Positions 43,262 to 54,475 are shown, counted from the first letter of the stretch. The stretch is 64,000 nucleotides of DNA from Mycobacterium parascrofulaceum ATCC BAA-614 (GCF_000164135.1 NZ_GG770555.1:533476-597475); one strand, 5' to 3'. Notes: a model not told the origin generated them from the letters alone. A program made the numbers and translations.

Positions 43262-44095
43262 TCACTGCCGCTTCGGCATCAGCGCGGGCAGGGACTTGAC
43301 GATGCTGCGTCGCACGAATTCGGGGCTCAGACCTTTGAACACGTCGATCAGGCGAATGCTCTTGGGGACGTACCAATGCAACCGCTTCGGGTGGCGGTAA
43401 GCCTGCCACGCCGTTTCCGCCACACTGCTTGCCGGCATCAACCGGAGCATGCCCTTCTTGGGCGCGGTGGCGTGCAGTTGGTCCGGCGTCATCGGCGCGC
43501 CGCCGTCGTTGGAGTGGTTCGTCGTCGTGGTCAGGATGGCGGTGTCGATCAGGCCGGGCAGCACGTCCGCGACCCGCACCCCGTGCCGCTGCCATTCCAC
43601 GCTCAGCGCCTCGGTCAACCCCTTGACCGCATGCTTGGTCGACGAATAAACGGCCAGGCGCGGCATGCCGTAGGTCGCCGACGACGACGAGGTCGAAAAC
43701 ATCAAGCTCCCCGGCGTCCTCTTCAAGTACGGCAGCGACGCGTAGGCGCCGGTCAGGACCGCCTTGTAGTTGATGTCGACGACGCGCATGGCCGCCTCGT
43801 ACGGCACGTCCTCGAACCAACCGCTTTCGCCGATGCCGGCGTTGTTCCACATCATGTCGAGGCCGCCGTCGCTGTTACCCCCGCAAAAGTCGGCCAGCGC
43901 GCCCTCGAGGGCCGCCCTGTCCGTCACGTCGACCTGGCGGGTCCACAGTCGATCGCCGGTGAGTTCCTCGTGCAGCGTCGCCAGGCCCTCGCCGTTGCGG
44001 TCGACGGCGCCGACCCGCCAGCCTTTGGCATGGAACAGCTTGGCCCCCTCCCGGCCCATACCGCTGCCCGCACCGGTGATGAAGATCGATTTCAC
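43262..44095 (-). CDS. Short-chain dehydrogenase (Rv1882c homologue)
   Basis: A 277-residue classical SDR: TGAGSGMGREG near the N-terminus, WNNAGIGES, a Ser-rich catalytic strand (SLMFSTSSSSATYG) and YSSTKHA as the YxxxK motif. The start is GTG at 44095, six bases after the upstream SRPBCC stop. It is probably part of the SRPBCC-SDR-lppE-cyp140 unit. The substrate is unknown; a lipid-type alcohol or ketone is inferred from neighbours. Confidence 0.9.
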   Translation of the reverse strand: MKSIFITGAGSGMGREGAKLFHAKGWRVGAVDRNGEGLATLHEELTGDRLWTRQVDVTDRAALEGALADFCGGNSDGGLDMMWNNAGIGESGWFEDVPYEAAMRVVDINYKAVLTGAYASLPYLKRTPGSLMFSTSSSSATYGMPRLAVYSSTKHAVKGLTEALSVEWQRHGVRVADVLPGLIDTAILTTTTNHSNDGGAPMTPDQLHATAPKKGMLRLMPASSVAETAWQAYRHPKRLHWYVPKSIRLIDVFKGLSPEFVRRSIVKSLPALMPKRQ

Positions 44096-44101
44096 GGCGC
44101 G

Positions 44102-44557
44102 TCAGCCGGCCTCGACCACATCTTTGATGCGGTTCAGGGTCTTGGTCATGTCGCGGACGTTGCGTCGCTTGCGCAGGAAACCACCCAACAACCAATAGAG
44201 GCCGAGCCATGGCGCCGGGCTGAGCCGAAATGATTCGGTCACGTCCGTGCCGCCGCCGCTGGGCGCCAACCGGTAGTGCCAGTTGTTGACGGCGCGGTCG
44301 CCCAGCAGCACCGCGAATCCGAATTCGCGGCCCGGTTCACACGCGGTGACCTCGCACGTCGTCCAATACACCGGCCCGATTTCGTTGCGCCGCACATGCC
44401 CACGGAATTTGGCGCCAAGGGCCGGGCCGGTCGCGTCGCCGAGCCACTCGGCCTCGAACACTTCCGGGGAGAACCGGCCGATGTTGTCGACGTTTGCGAT
44501 GAGATCCCAGATCTTGTTCGCAGACGCCGCCATATGAACAGTCGCCGAACCTTCCAT
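44102..44557 (-). CDS. SRPBCC-family protein (Rv1883c homologue)
   Basis: The 151-residue helix-grip protein starts at ATG 44557 (MEGSATVHMAASANKIWDLI), with a TTG four codons upstream as an alternative. It has the typical PevcE-like opening, a central RGHVRRNEIG strand and a long C-terminal helix. It should bind a hydrophobic ligand. It overlaps no gene and is first in the minus-strand unit ending in cyp140. Confidence 0.85.
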   Translation of the reverse strand: MEGSATVHMAASANKIWDLIANVDNIGRFSPEVFEAEWLGDATGPALGAKFRGHVRRNEIGPVYWTTCEVTACEPGREFGFAVLLGDRAVNNWHYRLAPSGGGTDVTESFRLSPAPWLGLYWLLGGFLRKRRNVRDMTKTLNRIKDVVEAG

Positions 44558-44613
44558 GGCCTGATCCAAACACAGCTTCCCGTTCGGTCATAGACCGCAC
44601 GGGCGGTTGGTGA

Positions 44614-45156
<543 letters not shown>

Positions 45157-45732
45157 TTATTGCTGGCAATATGACTGCGTTGCTAACGCCAGCGCCCGCT
45201 GATAAAGGGCGTCGAGCCGGCGCGCGCGGACCACGCCGCCCCTGGCGAGGTCGAGCTGGGCGGGGCACGCCGGCGAATGCAGCAGCTCCCAGTTGGCCAC
45301 CACCTGGGACAGCATGGCCTGGTTGAGGTCGTCGATGGCCCGCCGCGACGCCGACAGGTCCGCCGACTCGCGGGGGGCGCCCGCGGGGTTCAGCTTCCAA
45401 TCCGCGAATCGGCTGTATTCGAGGCCCTCGGTGGCGCTGATCTGGTCGCCGAACACGCGGGTGACGTAATCGGGGTCGACGCGCTGGGCCGCGGCCGCGG
45501 CGGCCATTTCCGCCAGCTCCTGCTGAACCCGGCCCTCGTCCTCGATCGCGGCGTGGGTGGTCCATTTGAAGGCGGCCACGGGCTCGGCGATCTGTAACCG
45601 CTGCGCGGCGGCGTACACCAACGGCGTGAGCGGGCCCGTGTCGTCGGCCGTCGCCGGCGAGGCCACCAGGATCGCGAGCCCGCCGAGCACACCGCCGCAG
45701 CGGGCCGTCAGGGCGGCGCGGCGGCTGGTCAT
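45157..45732 (-). CDS. Secreted chorismate mutase (AroQ-gamma)
   Basis: The 191-residue protein has a signal peptide ending near ATADDTGP. The mature part is all-helical and matches *MtCM of M. tuberculosis (Rv1885c): [37 protein letters not shown] and a C-terminal pair of Cys (SPACPAQ and SYCQQ) that likely forms a disulfide. It converts chorismate to prephenate outside the cytoplasm, for an unclear purpose. It starts at ATG 45732 with an AAGG site. Confidence 0.9.
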   Translation of the reverse strand: MTSRRAALTARCGGVLGGLAILVASPATADDTGPLTPLVYAAAQRLQIAEPVAAFKWTTHAAIEDEGRVQQELAEMAAAAAAQRVDPDYVTRVFGDQISATEGLEYSRFADWKLNPAGAPRESADLSASRRAIDDLNQAMLSQVVANWELLHSPACPAQLDLARGGVVRARRLDALYQRALALATQSYCQQ

Positions 45733-45791
45733 GACCTTGATTGTGCGGCAACGCCGGGCGGTCGGGCGCCCCGGAGTTAGCCTGAGTGCTG

Positions 45792-46409
45792 ATGTCGTCG
45801 ACCATGGACAGCCGCGGCCCACACCGCGTTGCCACGCACCGCGGGAAATCGTTGCGCTCGAAGCAGATTCGTGTGCTGGTCGCGGTGGCGCTGGCGATCC
45901 CCTTGCTGCTGGGTGCCGCGTTCCTCATGGTGGAGCGCCTGCATTCGAGCCCGGTCGACGGCCTCGACCATCCCGACAGTCCGTTGAGCGACGATCAGTC
46001 GAAGGCTCAGGTCGTCCAAGCGGCGCGAAGCGTCGTCGCCACGACGAGTCTGCTGGCGTCGTCGGCCGGCTACGCGCTGATGTCGTGCAAGAACCGCGAC
46101 GATCCGCCCTATCAAGGCGCGATCTATCTGACGTTCTCGCTGCCCGCCGCGGCAGCGGCCGACACTTACTTCCCGCGGATCGCCGCGACACTGGTCGAGC
46201 ACGGCTGGGCCGAGGGCCTACGGCCCAACAATCACGCTTTCGCCGCGACGCTCACCAAGGATGCTGTCACCGTGATCGTTTATCGCCACGACGACGATCC
46301 CCGCCTGGGTGTCCTGCGTGTCTACGGTCAGTGCCGGAACGTCGGCGATCACCATGGGGACGCGACCGCGTGGTCCGACATCACCGACGAGATCGGCCGA
46401 ACGCGTTGA
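45792..46409 (+). CDS. Membrane-anchored hypothetical protein
   Basis: The 205-residue protein is unrecognised. Residues about 25-48 form a single hydrophobic helix ([20 protein letters not shown]) after a basic N-terminus, so most of the chain is outside the membrane. The extracytoplasmic part has two Cys (ALMSCKN and YGQCRN) that could pair, and a mixed alpha/beta look. It lies between the divergent chorismate mutase gene and fbpB and has no counterpart I recall in the M. tuberculosis order at this place. Confidence 0.7.
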   Translation: MSSTMDSRGPHRVATHRGKSLRSKQIRVLVAVALAIPLLLGAAFLMVERLHSSPVDGLDHPDSPLSDDQSKAQVVQAARSVVATTSLLASSAGYALMSCKNRDDPPYQGAIYLTFSLPAAAAADTYFPRIAATLVEHGWAEGLRPNNHAFAATLTKDAVTVIVYRHDDDPRLGVLRVYGQCRNVGDHHGDATAWSDITDEIGRTR

Positions 46410-46457
46410 CCGGCTGACACATGTCCTGACGCAAGCGCTCAACCGGCCCCAGACGCA

Positions 46458-46494
46458 CTACTGCGCCCGACGGCGTCGACGTCGGGCGCAGTAG
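46458..46494. terminator. Perfect 15-base inverted repeat (bidirectional terminator)
   Basis: CTACTGCGCCCGACG at 46458-46472 and its complement at 46480-46494 enclose a 7-base loop. It lies between the convergent ends of the membrane-anchored gene (46409) and fbpB (46516), so it can end both transcripts. Confidence 0.88.
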
Positions 46495-46515
46495 CGACCT
46501 CGGGGCAGGTGAGGT

Positions 46516-48103
<1,588 letters not shown>

Positions 48104-49216
48104 ATGAGTTTGGAAACGGTACTAGGGCTATCAGTGACGCCGACCGCCGTCGGGTGGGTCCTCGCTGAGGGACACGGCGCAGACGGCACCATCCTGGATC
48201 ATCAGGAGCTGGCGCTGCACGCCGGCCGCGGCGCACGCGCCGCCAGTACCGCCGAGGAGGTAGTGGACGAGATCGCACGGGTGGAAGCGCAGGCGGCCGC
48301 CAGCGAACACCGGCTGCGGATCATCGGGGTGACGTGGAACGACGAGGCGGCGGCGCAGGCGGCGTTGCTGCTCGAAGCGCTGACAGACGCGGGCTTCGAC
48401 AACGTCGTGCCGGTCCGGCAACTCGAGGCGGTCGAGACGCTGGCGCAGGCCATCGCACCGATCATCGGCTACGAGCAGACGGCGGTCTGCGTCCTCGACC
48501 AGGACGCGACGACCGTCGTCATGGTGGACACCCACGACGGCCAGACGCAGACGGCGACGAAGCAGGTGCGCGGCGGCTTCGACGGCCTGACGCGCTGGCT
48601 GACCGGCATGTTCGACCGCGACGGATGGCGGCCGGGCGGGGTCGTGGTGGTCGGCGCGCACAACGACATCGACGGTTTCTCCTGGCGCCTCGAGAATGCG
48701 CTGCCCGTACCGGTTTTCGTGCAAGCGATGGCCCAAGTGACGATCGCCCGGGGCGCGGCGCTGGCCGCCGCGCGCAGCACCGAGTTCAGCGACGACCTGC
48801 TGGCGGTGCACCCCGGCGAGCCCGCCGCCGCGCCACCCGCACCGCGGAAACTGTCCTACACCGGGGCCGCGACCACGCTGGCCGCCGGTGTGGTCACCTT
48901 CGTCGCCTCACTGTCGCTCGCGGTGGGCATCCAGCTGGCTCCGGCCAGCAAGCCGGCACCGCGGCACGCGGTGCATCCGCCCGCGCCGCAAGTCGCCGAG
49001 GCCGTCGCGCCGCCCCCGGTCGTGGCGCCGCTGACGCCGCAGGCGAAGGTTCGCGCGGACGAACCGCTCACCGAACCCGCCGCGCCGGAGGTGCAGCCGC
49101 CGGAGCCCAACGGCCGGCAGCCCTACTTGACGCGAGTGCTCGAGCACATCCCGGTCGACTCCGGTGAACCGACGGGTGACTCGGCGCCGCAGGCGCCCGC
49201 CGAACCGCAGCCCTGA
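48104..49216 (+). CDS. DUF7159-type membrane protein (Rv1887-like position)
   Basis: The 370-residue protein has an N-terminal globular half with an actin/Hsp70-like feel (VLGLSVTPTAVGWVLAEGHGADG, VCVLDQDATTVVMVD, VVVVGAHNDIDGF). A TM helix follows near residues 265-285 (LAAGVVTFVASLSLAVGI), then a Pro/Ala-rich, Glu-containing tail. The function is unknown; the first half lies in the cytoplasm if topology is simple. ATG 48104 precedes the strand that opens the fold. The family name is from memory of mycobacterial annotation. Confidence 0.65.
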   Translation: MSLETVLGLSVTPTAVGWVLAEGHGADGTILDHQELALHAGRGARAASTAEEVVDEIARVEAQAAASEHRLRIIGVTWNDEAAAQAALLLEALTDAGFDNVVPVRQLEAVETLAQAIAPIIGYEQTAVCVLDQDATTVVMVDTHDGQTQTATKQVRGGFDGLTRWLTGMFDRDGWRPGGVVVVGAHNDIDGFSWRLENALPVPVFVQAMAQVTIARGAALAAARSTEFSDDLLAVHPGEPAAAPPAPRKLSYTGAATTLAAGVVTFVASLSLAVGIQLAPASKPAPRHAVHPPAPQVAEAVAPPPVVAPLTPQAKVRADEPLTEPAAPEVQPPEPNGRQPYLTRVLEHIPVDSGEPTGDSAPQAPAEPQP

Positions 49217-49229
49217 CGGCTTCGGCGGC

Positions 49230-49778
49230 TCAGCCGTCTTTGCGGTGAGTCGCGGTGAAGGTCACCGAAACGTCGTCGGCGACCTGGACGGAACCCATCA
49301 ACAGTGAGTACGGCTTGATGCCGTAGTCGGTCTGCCGGACCGTGGACTCGGTCGACATCCGCCATGCGTCCCCGAGATCCTCGGTGCGCAGGTCGATTAC
49401 GTGGTCCCGGGATTTACCCCGAACCTCGAGTCGGCCGGTGAGCCGATACCCGTCGCCGGCCTTCTCGATGGCCCGGGTGGAGAAGCGGATTTCGGGAAAC
49501 CGGCCGGCGTCCAACGACTTCAACGCGTTGGACCGCACCAGAGCCTTCTCCGGCCCGGACAACCCCTTCACGCCGCCCTCGCCGCGCAGCACCTCGAACG
49601 AATCCGTTTCGACGACCAGTTCCACGGTTGCGGGCTCCGAGCCGGCCCAGCTCACCGTGGCGTGCCAGCGGGTCATCGCGATCGTCAGGCGATGCCCCAT
49701 TTTCGCGGCGCGGCCCCGGACTCCGGTCGCAAGGCACAGCTCGCCGTCGGCGGCGCCCAGGCTCCACTCGTCGGTCAT
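49230..49778 (-). CDS. YceI-like family protein
   Basis: The 182-residue lipocalin-like protein shows the YceI pattern: AKMGHRLTIAMTRWHATVSW, VVETDSFEVLRG, FPEIRFSTRAIEKAG, LTGRLEVRGKSRDHVIDL. YceI proteins bind isoprenoid chains. No signal peptide is present, so it is cytosolic here. It follows the ADH gene by 13 bases on the same strand, and so may be the last gene of a P450-ADH-YceI unit. Confidence 0.83.
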   Translation of the reverse strand: MTDEWSLGAADGELCLATGVRGRAAKMGHRLTIAMTRWHATVSWAGSEPATVELVVETDSFEVLRGEGGVKGLSGPEKALVRSNALKSLDAGRFPEIRFSTRAIEKAGDGYRLTGRLEVRGKSRDHVIDLRTEDLGDAWRMSTESTVRQTDYGIKPYSLLMGSVQVADDVSVTFTATHRKDG

Positions 49779-49791
49779 AGGCCGACTGTAA

Positions 49792-50805
49792 TCACATCGT
49801 CAGCACGGTGCGGTAGTGCGCCCGCCCCTGCTCCAATGCCGCATAGCCCTCGGCGGCCTGCGACAGCGGCAGTTCTTCGACCCACGCCCGCACCCCCGAC
49901 AGGACGGCGAAATGCATCGTGTCTTCAACGTCTTTCGCCGTGCCGGAAGGGTGGCCGACAATGCTCAGCCCCGGCGTGATCAGCTGCACGGGACTGATGG
50001 GCAGCGGTTCGGGGGTCACCCCGATGGTCACCAGTTCACCCTGCGGCGCCAGGCCGCCGACCGTGTCGGCCATGGCCTTCGCGTTGCCGGCCGTCCCCAG
50101 CACGACCGTCGCCCCACCCAATGCCCGCAGCGCGTCGGAGACGTCGCCGGTGGTCGAGTCGATGTAATGGTGGGCGCCCAATTTCTTTGCGTCCTCGGCC
50201 TTTCCGGCGCCGCGGGCGATGGCAATGGTCTCGAACCCCATGGCGCGAGCGAACTGCAGGCCGAGGTGGCCCAGGCCGCCGACCCCGAGGACGGCCACCC
50301 GGTCGCCGGGCAAGGCCCTCGTGTGGCGCAGGGCGTTGTAGGTCGTGACCCCCGCGCAGCCCATGGGCGCGGCTTCCACATCCGTGAGCTCTGAGGGGAC
50401 CCGCGCCAGGGCGTTGGCCGGCACCGTCACCGATTCCGCGTAGCCGCCGGGGTAATGCCAGCTGGGCACCTTGCCATTGACGCAATGGATGAAGATGCCC
50501 TTGCGGCAGGGGTCGCAGCGGTAGCAGCAGCCGCCGAACCAGCCGACCGCGACCCGATCGCCCACCGCGAAGCCCTCGACGCCCTCGCCGAGTTCGGCTA
50601 TGGTGCCGGCGATTTCGTGCCCCGGGGTCAGCGGCCACGACAGATTCGGGAAGCCGCCGTTGACGAATGCCCGGTCGGTTCCGCATATGCCGCACGCGGT
50701 GACGGCGATCCGCACCTCGTCACGACCCGGCGGCCGGGTGTCCACTTCGGCAAGCTCCAGGGGGCCGCCTTCGGACTGGATCCGGACGGCTTGATGTGTC
50801 GGCAT
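49792..50805 (-). CDS. Zinc-dependent alcohol dehydrogenase
   Basis: The 337-residue medium-chain dehydrogenase has the catalytic zinc Cys in CGICGTD, the GHE motif (TPGHEIAGT), the structural zinc Cys cluster (CCYRCDPCRKG, closing Cys in IHC), and the NAD(P) fold GVGGLGHLGLQFA. The ATG at 50805 is nine bases past the stop of the CYP125-like gene, so the two are read together. It could oxidise the alcohol made by the P450. Confidence 0.9.
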   Translation of the reverse strand: MPTHQAVRIQSEGGPLELAEVDTRPPGRDEVRIAVTACGICGTDRAFVNGGFPNLSWPLTPGHEIAGTIAELGEGVEGFAVGDRVAVGWFGGCCYRCDPCRKGIFIHCVNGKVPSWHYPGGYAESVTVPANALARVPSELTDVEAAPMGCAGVTTYNALRHTRALPGDRVAVLGVGGLGHLGLQFARAMGFETIAIARGAGKAEDAKKLGAHHYIDSTTGDVSDALRALGGATVVLGTAGNAKAMADTVGGLAPQGELVTIGVTPEPLPISPVQLITPGLSIVGHPSGTAKDVEDTMHFAVLSGVRAWVEELPLSQAAEGYAALEQGRAHYRTVLTM

Positions 50806-50814
50806 TGGGTTAGC

Positions 50815-52101
50815 CTAATGCGCCACTGGTGATTTCGCCGCCCCGTCGGTGTGGTAGTCGACCTGCCAATGCTTGATCCCGTTGAGCCAGCCGGACCGCA
50901 GGCGTTCGGGCTTTCCGATGGCTTCCAGGTTCGGGATGCCGTCGGCGATCGCGTTGAACATCAGGTCGATGGTCATCCGCGCCAGATTCGCCCCGATGCA
51001 GTAATGCGCGCCGGTGCCACCGAATCCCACGTGCGGATTGGGGTCGCGCAGGATGTTGAACGTGAACGGGTCCTCGAAGACGTCCTCGTCGAAATTGGCC
51101 GAGCGGTAGACCATCACCACCCGCTGACCCTTCTTGATCTGCACGCCGGACAGTTCGTAGTCCTCCAGCGCGGTGCGCTGGAACGACGTCACCGGCGTGG
51201 CCCACCGGACGATCTCGTCGGCCGCGGTGGCCGGGCGCTCCCTCTTGAACAGCTCCCACTGGTCGGGAAAGTCGGTGAAGGCCATCATGCCCTGGGTAAT
51301 GGAGTTGCGGGTGGTCTCGTTGCCTGCCACGGCGAGCAGGATGACGAAGAAACCGAACTCGTCGTCGGAGAGCTTGTGGCCGTCGATGTCGGCCTGGACC
51401 AACTTGGTAACGAGGTCTTCGCCCGGGTTCTTCGTCCGCTCGGCGGCCATTTGCATGCCGTACATGATGAGTTCGACCGAGGCAGTCATGGCGTCGTTGC
51501 TGGCGAACTCGGGGTCCTGGTCGCCGACCATCTCGTTGGACCAGTGGAAAAGCTTCTTGCGGTCTTCCTGCGGCACACCCATCAACCCGGCGATGGCCTG
51601 CAACGGCAGTTCGCAGGAGACCTGCTCGACGAAGTCGCCGCGCCCCTCGGCGGCCGCTTGTTCGACGATGCGCCGGGCGCGCTCGGCGAGGTCGCCGCGC
51701 AGGCGCTCGATGGCCCGGGGGGTGAACGCCCGCGAGATGATCTTGCGCAGCCGGGTGTGTTGGGGCGCATCCATGTTGAGCAGAACGAACTTGCCGCGTT
51801 CGACCTGCTCGCCGACCGTGCCGTCCTTGTAGCGTGGCAGGGCGGTGTTCTTCAGGCTGGAGAAGACATCGCTGCGCAGCGAGACCTCTTTGACGTCCTT
51901 GTGCTTGGACACCACCCAGAAGCCGCCGTCGTCGAATCCGCCCGCCCCGAGCGGCTGCTCGTTCCACCAGATTGGCGCGGTCCGCCGCAGTTCGGCCAGT
52001 TCCTCGACCGGCAGGCGCTCGGCGTGGACGTCTGGATCGGTGAAGTCGAATCCGGGGGGCAGATTGGGGACCGGCTTGGCGGTTGGCTCGACGGTTGGCA
52101 T
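50815..52101 (-). CDS. Cytochrome P450, CYP125 family (steroid C26 monooxygenase-like)
   Basis: The 428-residue P450 is strongly like M. tuberculosis CYP125A1 over nearly its whole length: NLPPGFDFTDP at the N-terminus, FHWSNEMVGDQDPEF, AVAGNETTRNS in the I-helix, DEIVRWATPVTSFQRTAL, and the haem loop FGGTGAHYCIGANLA. CYP125 oxidises the cholesterol side chain at C26. It lies outside the usual cholesterol cluster, so it is probably a paralogue. ATG 52101 has a GAGGAGC ribosome site. It is upstream of an ADH and a YceI gene. Confidence 0.9.
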   Translation of the reverse strand: MPTVEPTAKPVPNLPPGFDFTDPDVHAERLPVEELAELRRTAPIWWNEQPLGAGGFDDGGFWVVSKHKDVKEVSLRSDVFSSLKNTALPRYKDGTVGEQVERGKFVLLNMDAPQHTRLRKIISRAFTPRAIERLRGDLAERARRIVEQAAAEGRGDFVEQVSCELPLQAIAGLMGVPQEDRKKLFHWSNEMVGDQDPEFASNDAMTASVELIMYGMQMAAERTKNPGEDLVTKLVQADIDGHKLSDDEFGFFVILLAVAGNETTRNSITQGMMAFTDFPDQWELFKRERPATAADEIVRWATPVTSFQRTALEDYELSGVQIKKGQRVVMVYRSANFDEDVFEDPFTFNILRDPNPHVGFGGTGAHYCIGANLARMTIDLMFNAIADGIPNLEAIGKPERLRSGWLNGIKHWQVDYHTDGAAKSPVAH

Positions 52102-52312
52102 GGCCCGCTCCTCGATGACGAAGTGGTCTAGTCGTCTTTGTGCAAATAAACCATTGCCGCACCACGGTTGGGAAGCGTTGACACAAGATCGCCGGCGACA
52201 AATTGGAACGTGTTCCTCGTTTCGCGTCCGGGGCGCCAATACGGTCTTGTGACCGGCGCCTCGATGGATATGCTTTGGTGCAGGTCACCGGCGAGGACAG
52301 GCGGGGTGGAAC

Positions 52313-52711
52313 ATGATTCGGGAATTGCTGAGCGCCGCTTCGGTAGCGGGTATGGCGGTCGGGCTGGCGCCGAGCGCGGCGGCCGGATACGACGGCGACG
52401 TGCCGGGCATGAACTATCAGGCCTCGCTGGGCGCGCCGTGCGACAACTACGAGCGCTTCATCTTCGGTCGGGGCCCGAGCGGCCAGGCCGAGGCCTGCCA
52501 CTTCCCTCCACCCAACCAGTTCCCGGCGGCCACCACCGGATACTGGGTCATGTCGTACCCGCTGTACGGGGTGCAGCAGGCCGGCGCGAAATGCCCCGGG
52601 CCGCAGTCCGCGGCGCAGTCGGATCGCGGGCTACCCATGCTGTGCCTGGGGGAACGGGGTTGGCAAGAGGGCTGGTTCACCGGGGCCGGGTTCTTCCCTC
52701 CGGCCGAATGA
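52313..52711 (+). CDS. Small secreted protein (Rv1891 homologue)
   Basis: The 132-residue protein has a signal peptide (MIRELLSAASVAGMAVGLAPS, cleavage near AAA|GYDG). The mature part has four Cys (APCDN, EACHF, AKCPG, MLCLG) that could form two disulfides, and aromatic Gly-rich motifs. The function is unknown. It is in the same order as Rv1891-1893 and is followed 13 bases later by a membrane protein gene. Confidence 0.82.
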   Translation: MIRELLSAASVAGMAVGLAPSAAAGYDGDVPGMNYQASLGAPCDNYERFIFGRGPSGQAEACHFPPPNQFPAATTGYWVMSYPLYGVQQAGAKCPGPQSAAQSDRGLPMLCLGERGWQEGWFTGAGFFPPAE

Positions 52712-52724
52712 CCGGCTGAGAGCC

Positions 52725-53015
52725 ATGACCGACGGTCGGCCCGGCGAAACTCCCGTCCCGCGCTGGCTGCGGTTCGTCCTCGCATCGGACCGCGCCGGTT
52801 CGGCCTGGTACATCGGAACCGGCTTCTTTTTCGCGCCCGTACTCGCGGTGCTGTCGCCATGGCCCGTCGTCACCGCCGTGCTGTGGGGGGCCATCGGGTT
52901 GGCCGGGCTCTGGCTGGGCCTGCTGGGCATCGCCATGGCCGTCGGGCTGGCCCGGGTTCTGCGGTCCGGGGCCGAAATTCCCGAATCGTACTGGCGCACC
53001 TTGGTGAACTACTAG
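52725..53015 (+). CDS. Small membrane protein (Rv1892 homologue)
   Basis: The 96-residue protein has two hydrophobic helices: WYIGTGFFFAPVLAVLS and VLWGAIGLAGLWLGLLGIAM. The N-terminus and C-terminus are polar. It has no known function. Its place after a secreted protein and before a short acidic protein repeats the M. tuberculosis order. Confidence 0.78.
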   Translation: MTDGRPGETPVPRWLRFVLASDRAGSAWYIGTGFFFAPVLAVLSPWPVVTAVLWGAIGLAGLWLGLLGIAMAVGLARVLRSGAEIPESYWRTLVNY

Positions 53016-53072
53016 GGCACGGCGCCCGGTCTAGAGTCATAGCAACTGTCCGGCGACAAGAGGAGACTCGAG

Positions 53073-53297
53073 ATGGGCTTCAAACCGAAAGACGCGGTCG
53101 ACGCGGCCAGGGACATCGCGACCAACGCGGTCGAGAAGGCATCCGACATCGTCGAACACGCCAGCGACATCATCCGCGGTGACATCTCCGGCGGCGCCAG
53201 CGGCATCGTCCAGAACTCGATCGACATCGGCACGTACGCGGTCGACCGGACGAGGGAAATGTTCAGCGGCCGCGACGAACTCGACGACGAGGTCTAG
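53073..53297 (+). CDS. Short conserved hypothetical protein (Rv1893 homologue)
   Basis: The 74-residue protein is helical: an Ala/Asp-rich amphipathic stretch (DAARDIATNAVEKASDIVEH) and an acidic C-terminus (GRDELDDEV). It has no membrane helix. The ATG at 53073 is preceded by an AGAGGAG site. The function is unknown; the heptad-like pattern suggests membrane-surface or coiled-coil binding. It ends seven bases before the stop of the convergent nitronate monooxygenase. Confidence 0.78.
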   Translation: MGFKPKDAVDAARDIATNAVEKASDIVEHASDIIRGDISGGASGIVQNSIDIGTYAVDRTREMFSGRDELDDEV

Positions 53298-53304
53298 GCG
53301 GCCC

Positions 53305-54435
53305 TCAGACCGAGGCGGCCTCGTTCAGCTCGTCCAACCTGTTGGTCGCTTCCAGGTACTCCTGCACCCAGCGCTCGATGACCGTCGCCGTCTTCTCCAC
53401 CTTGGTGAACTGGCCGACGACCTGACCGACCGGGTTGAAGGCGACGTCCACGCTCTCATTCGGGTACCGGTTCGTGGCCCGCACGGCCATGCCGGAGACC
53501 ATGTACTGCAGCGGCATCCCGAGCGGCTTCGGGTTGTCCGGTGCCTCCCACGCCTCGGTCCAGTCGTTGCGCAGCATGCGCGCGGGCTTACCGGTGAACG
53601 ACCGGCTCCGGACCGTGTCCCGGCTGCCCGCCTTGACGTACGCCTGCTGCTGAACCGGCGTGTTGGAGGACTCCTCGACCATCAGCCACTGCGACCCGGT
53701 CCACGCCCCTTGCGCCCCCAGCGCCAGCGCGGCCGCGATCTGCTGGCCGCTGCCGATGCCGCCGGCCGCGAGCACCGGCACGGGTGCGACCTCCTTGACC
53801 ACCTGCGGCCACAACACAATCGAGCCCACCTCGCCGCAGTGCCCGCCGGCCTCGCCGCCCTGGGCGATGATGATGTCGACGCCGGCGTCCGCGTGCTTGC
53901 GGGCCTGCGAGGGCGAGCCGCACAGCGCGGCCACCTTGAGCCCGGCGTCGTGGATGTGCTTGATCATGTCGGCCGGGGGAGTGCCCAGCGCGTTGGCGAT
54001 CATCTTCACCTTCGGGTGCTTGAGCGCCACTTCGACCTGGGGCGTGGCCGTCGCCTCGGTCCAGCCCAGTAGTTGCAGGCTGTCGCCGTCGCTGTCCTCG
54101 ATCGGCACCCCGTGGTCGGCGAGGATCTTCTTGCCGAAGTCCAGGTGCTCCTGGGGCACCATCTTGCGCAGGGTTTCTGCCAGCTCCTCGGCGGACAGGT
54201 GCGAGTCCATGCCCTCGTACTTGTTGGGGATGACGATGTCGACGCCGTATGGGTGGTCGCCGATGTTCTCGTCGATCCAGTTGAGCTCGATCTCGAGCTG
54301 CTCGGGGGTAAAGCCCACCGCGCCCAGCACGCCGAAACCGCCGGCCTTGCTGACCGCGACCACGACATCACGGCAATGGGTGAACGCGAAGATCGGGAAC
54401 TCGATACCAAGCTCATCGCAGATGGCGGTGTGCAT
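53305..54435 (-). CDS. Nitronate monooxygenase / 2-nitropropane dioxygenase-type FMN protein (Rv1894c homologue)
   Basis: The 376-residue TIM-barrel flavoprotein has the family pattern FPIFAFTHCRDVVVAVSKAGGFG, AQGGEAGGHCGEVGS and AAGGIGSGQQIAAALALGAQGAWTGS, which shapes the FMN site. Nitronate monooxygenases turn nitronates to carbonyl and nitrite; related proteins reduce enones. Rv1894c belongs, as I recall, to the KstR sterol regulon, and a KstR-type dyad lies 27 bases upstream here. ATG 54435 begins the standard first strand. Confidence 0.9.
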   Translation of the reverse strand: MHTAICDELGIEFPIFAFTHCRDVVVAVSKAGGFGVLGAVGFTPEQLEIELNWIDENIGDHPYGVDIVIPNKYEGMDSHLSAEELAETLRKMVPQEHLDFGKKILADHGVPIEDSDGDSLQLLGWTEATATPQVEVALKHPKVKMIANALGTPPADMIKHIHDAGLKVAALCGSPSQARKHADAGVDIIIAQGGEAGGHCGEVGSIVLWPQVVKEVAPVPVLAAGGIGSGQQIAAALALGAQGAWTGSQWLMVEESSNTPVQQQAYVKAGSRDTVRSRSFTGKPARMLRNDWTEAWEAPDNPKPLGMPLQYMVSGMAVRATNRYPNESVDVAFNPVGQVVGQFTKVEKTATVIERWVQEYLEATNRLDELNEAASV

Positions 54436-54461
54436 GCCTACTCCTGGGGCGCGGGCCGAAT

Positions 54462-54475
54462 TGAAACGTGTTCTA
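54462..54475. promoter_or_regulatory. KstR-type operator
   Basis: TGAAACGTGTTCTA fits the TnnAACnnGTTnnA dyad of the sterol repressor KstR in every fixed position. It sits 27 bases before the nitronate monooxygenase start, where it would overlap the promoter. Confidence 0.78.

Noticed and set aside
52102-52312. A KstR site in front of the CYP125-like gene
   Set aside because: No sequence fitting TnnAACnnGTTnnA was found there; the GTTTATTTGC near 52142 is shared with the epoxide-hydrolase-like gene and looks like a promoter piece.
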